DNA of 13,301 bases from Candidatus Methanophagales archaeon (lineage in GTDB: Archaea > Halobacteriota > Syntropharchaeia > Alkanophagales > Methanospirareceae): NCBI GenBank assembly GCA_014061035.1, contig JACGMN010000126.1, positions 1 through 13,301 on the forward strand, in the 5' to 3' direction. The translations under genes and the position numbers were made by a program. The notes beneath the pieces were generated by a model. The model was not told the DNA's origin. It was given only the letters and a program-made list of their open reading frames with translations, and ran no database searches. Positions within the stretch are counted from its first letter, which is position 1, and each line of letters opens with the position of its first letter. This document shows positions 13,114 through 13,301 of this stretch, in pieces.

Positions 13114-13301
13114 ATGCAAAGAACAGTGCTCATCCTGGCAGGCGGAAAAAGTCAGAGATTCCAGTCGCGAGATAAATGCTTCATTATATTAAAGAGCAAA
13201 CCGCTCATACAACATGCGATTGATAACCTCTCCAGCGTAGCGGATGAGATAATAGTCGCGGCACGAGACGAGCAGCAATGGCAAAGGGGACTGGAACTGA
13301 C
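13114..13301 (+). CDS. mobA: MobA-like molybdenum cofactor nucleotidyltransferase (5' part)
   Basis: Partial gene running off the window end; 62 codons are visible. The product opens with TVLILAGGKSQRF, then DKCFI, KPLIQHAIDNL and ADEIIVAARDEQQ. This is the nucleotide-binding start of the MobA / molybdenum cofactor guanylyltransferase family, which attaches GMP to molybdopterin. The family motif LAGGxSxRxG is present, but the Gly after Arg-Phe is Gln here. Other NTP transferases share this fold, so the exact substrate is open; the archaeal pattern and the presence of moaA favour cofactor synthesis. The ATG at 13114 follows the heptamer array directly and has no Shine-Dalgarno site. Confidence 0.78.
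   Translation, partial: MQRTVLILAGGKSQRFQSRDKCFIILKSKPLIQHAIDNLSSVADEIIVAARDEQQWQRGLEL

Overview
The window reads as a euryarchaeal chromosome segment, most likely from a methane-metabolising lineage such as ANME-1/Methanophagales; the lineage name is an inference. The evidence is a gene for methanogenesis marker protein 8, a large secreted surface protein with a DUF3821-like N-terminus and a PGF-CTERM tail, a tRNA-Gln with the archaeal A1-U72 pair, TATA-box promoters and an archaeal-style MoaA. Most genes are ordinary housekeeping genes. The unusual material lies in short tandem repeats, in one broken gene and in several altered active sites.

Layout: on the minus strand from about 4313 down to 70 lie tRNA-Gln(CTG), an M50 (site-2 type) membrane metalloprotease, a PHP-domain/SMC-like ATPase gene broken by an 11-bp tandem duplication, and moaA (molybdopterin synthesis). 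A divergent gap of 285 bp carries a hairpin-forming array of inverted 7-bp repeats. On the plus strand purM and pyrF (purine and pyrimidine synthesis) overlap by 8 bp and run tail to tail, 6 bp apart, into the methanogenesis marker 8 gene (minus). That gene and rsmA (plus) share a compact divergent promoter with a perfect dyad and a palindromic TATA box. rsmA overlaps adk by 4 bp. After a bidirectional terminator comes the 861-residue S-layer-like protein (minus), with its own TATA box and Shine-Dalgarno site.

From 11640 to 12170 the DNA is low-complexity, with hexamer and pentamer repeats and no convincing gene. It is followed by two minus-strand genes for small coiled-coil membrane proteins, probably an operon. 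The window ends in the 5' part of a mobA-like nucleotidyltransferase (plus), whose presumed leader is a second 7-bp repeat array. moaA and mobA both serve molybdenum/tungsten cofactor synthesis but sit at opposite ends of the window.

The best candidates for a second look are: (1) the 11-bp duplication that switches the PHP-ATPase out of frame, where removing one copy restores an 828-residue protein exactly; (2) the two inverted heptamer arrays; (3) a (TAGGG)4 potential quadruplex that starts with the stop codon of a coiled-coil gene; and (4) altered catalytic motifs in PyrF and RsmA. I did not find a clear new multi-gene system such as CRISPR, a toxin-antitoxin pair or a prophage.
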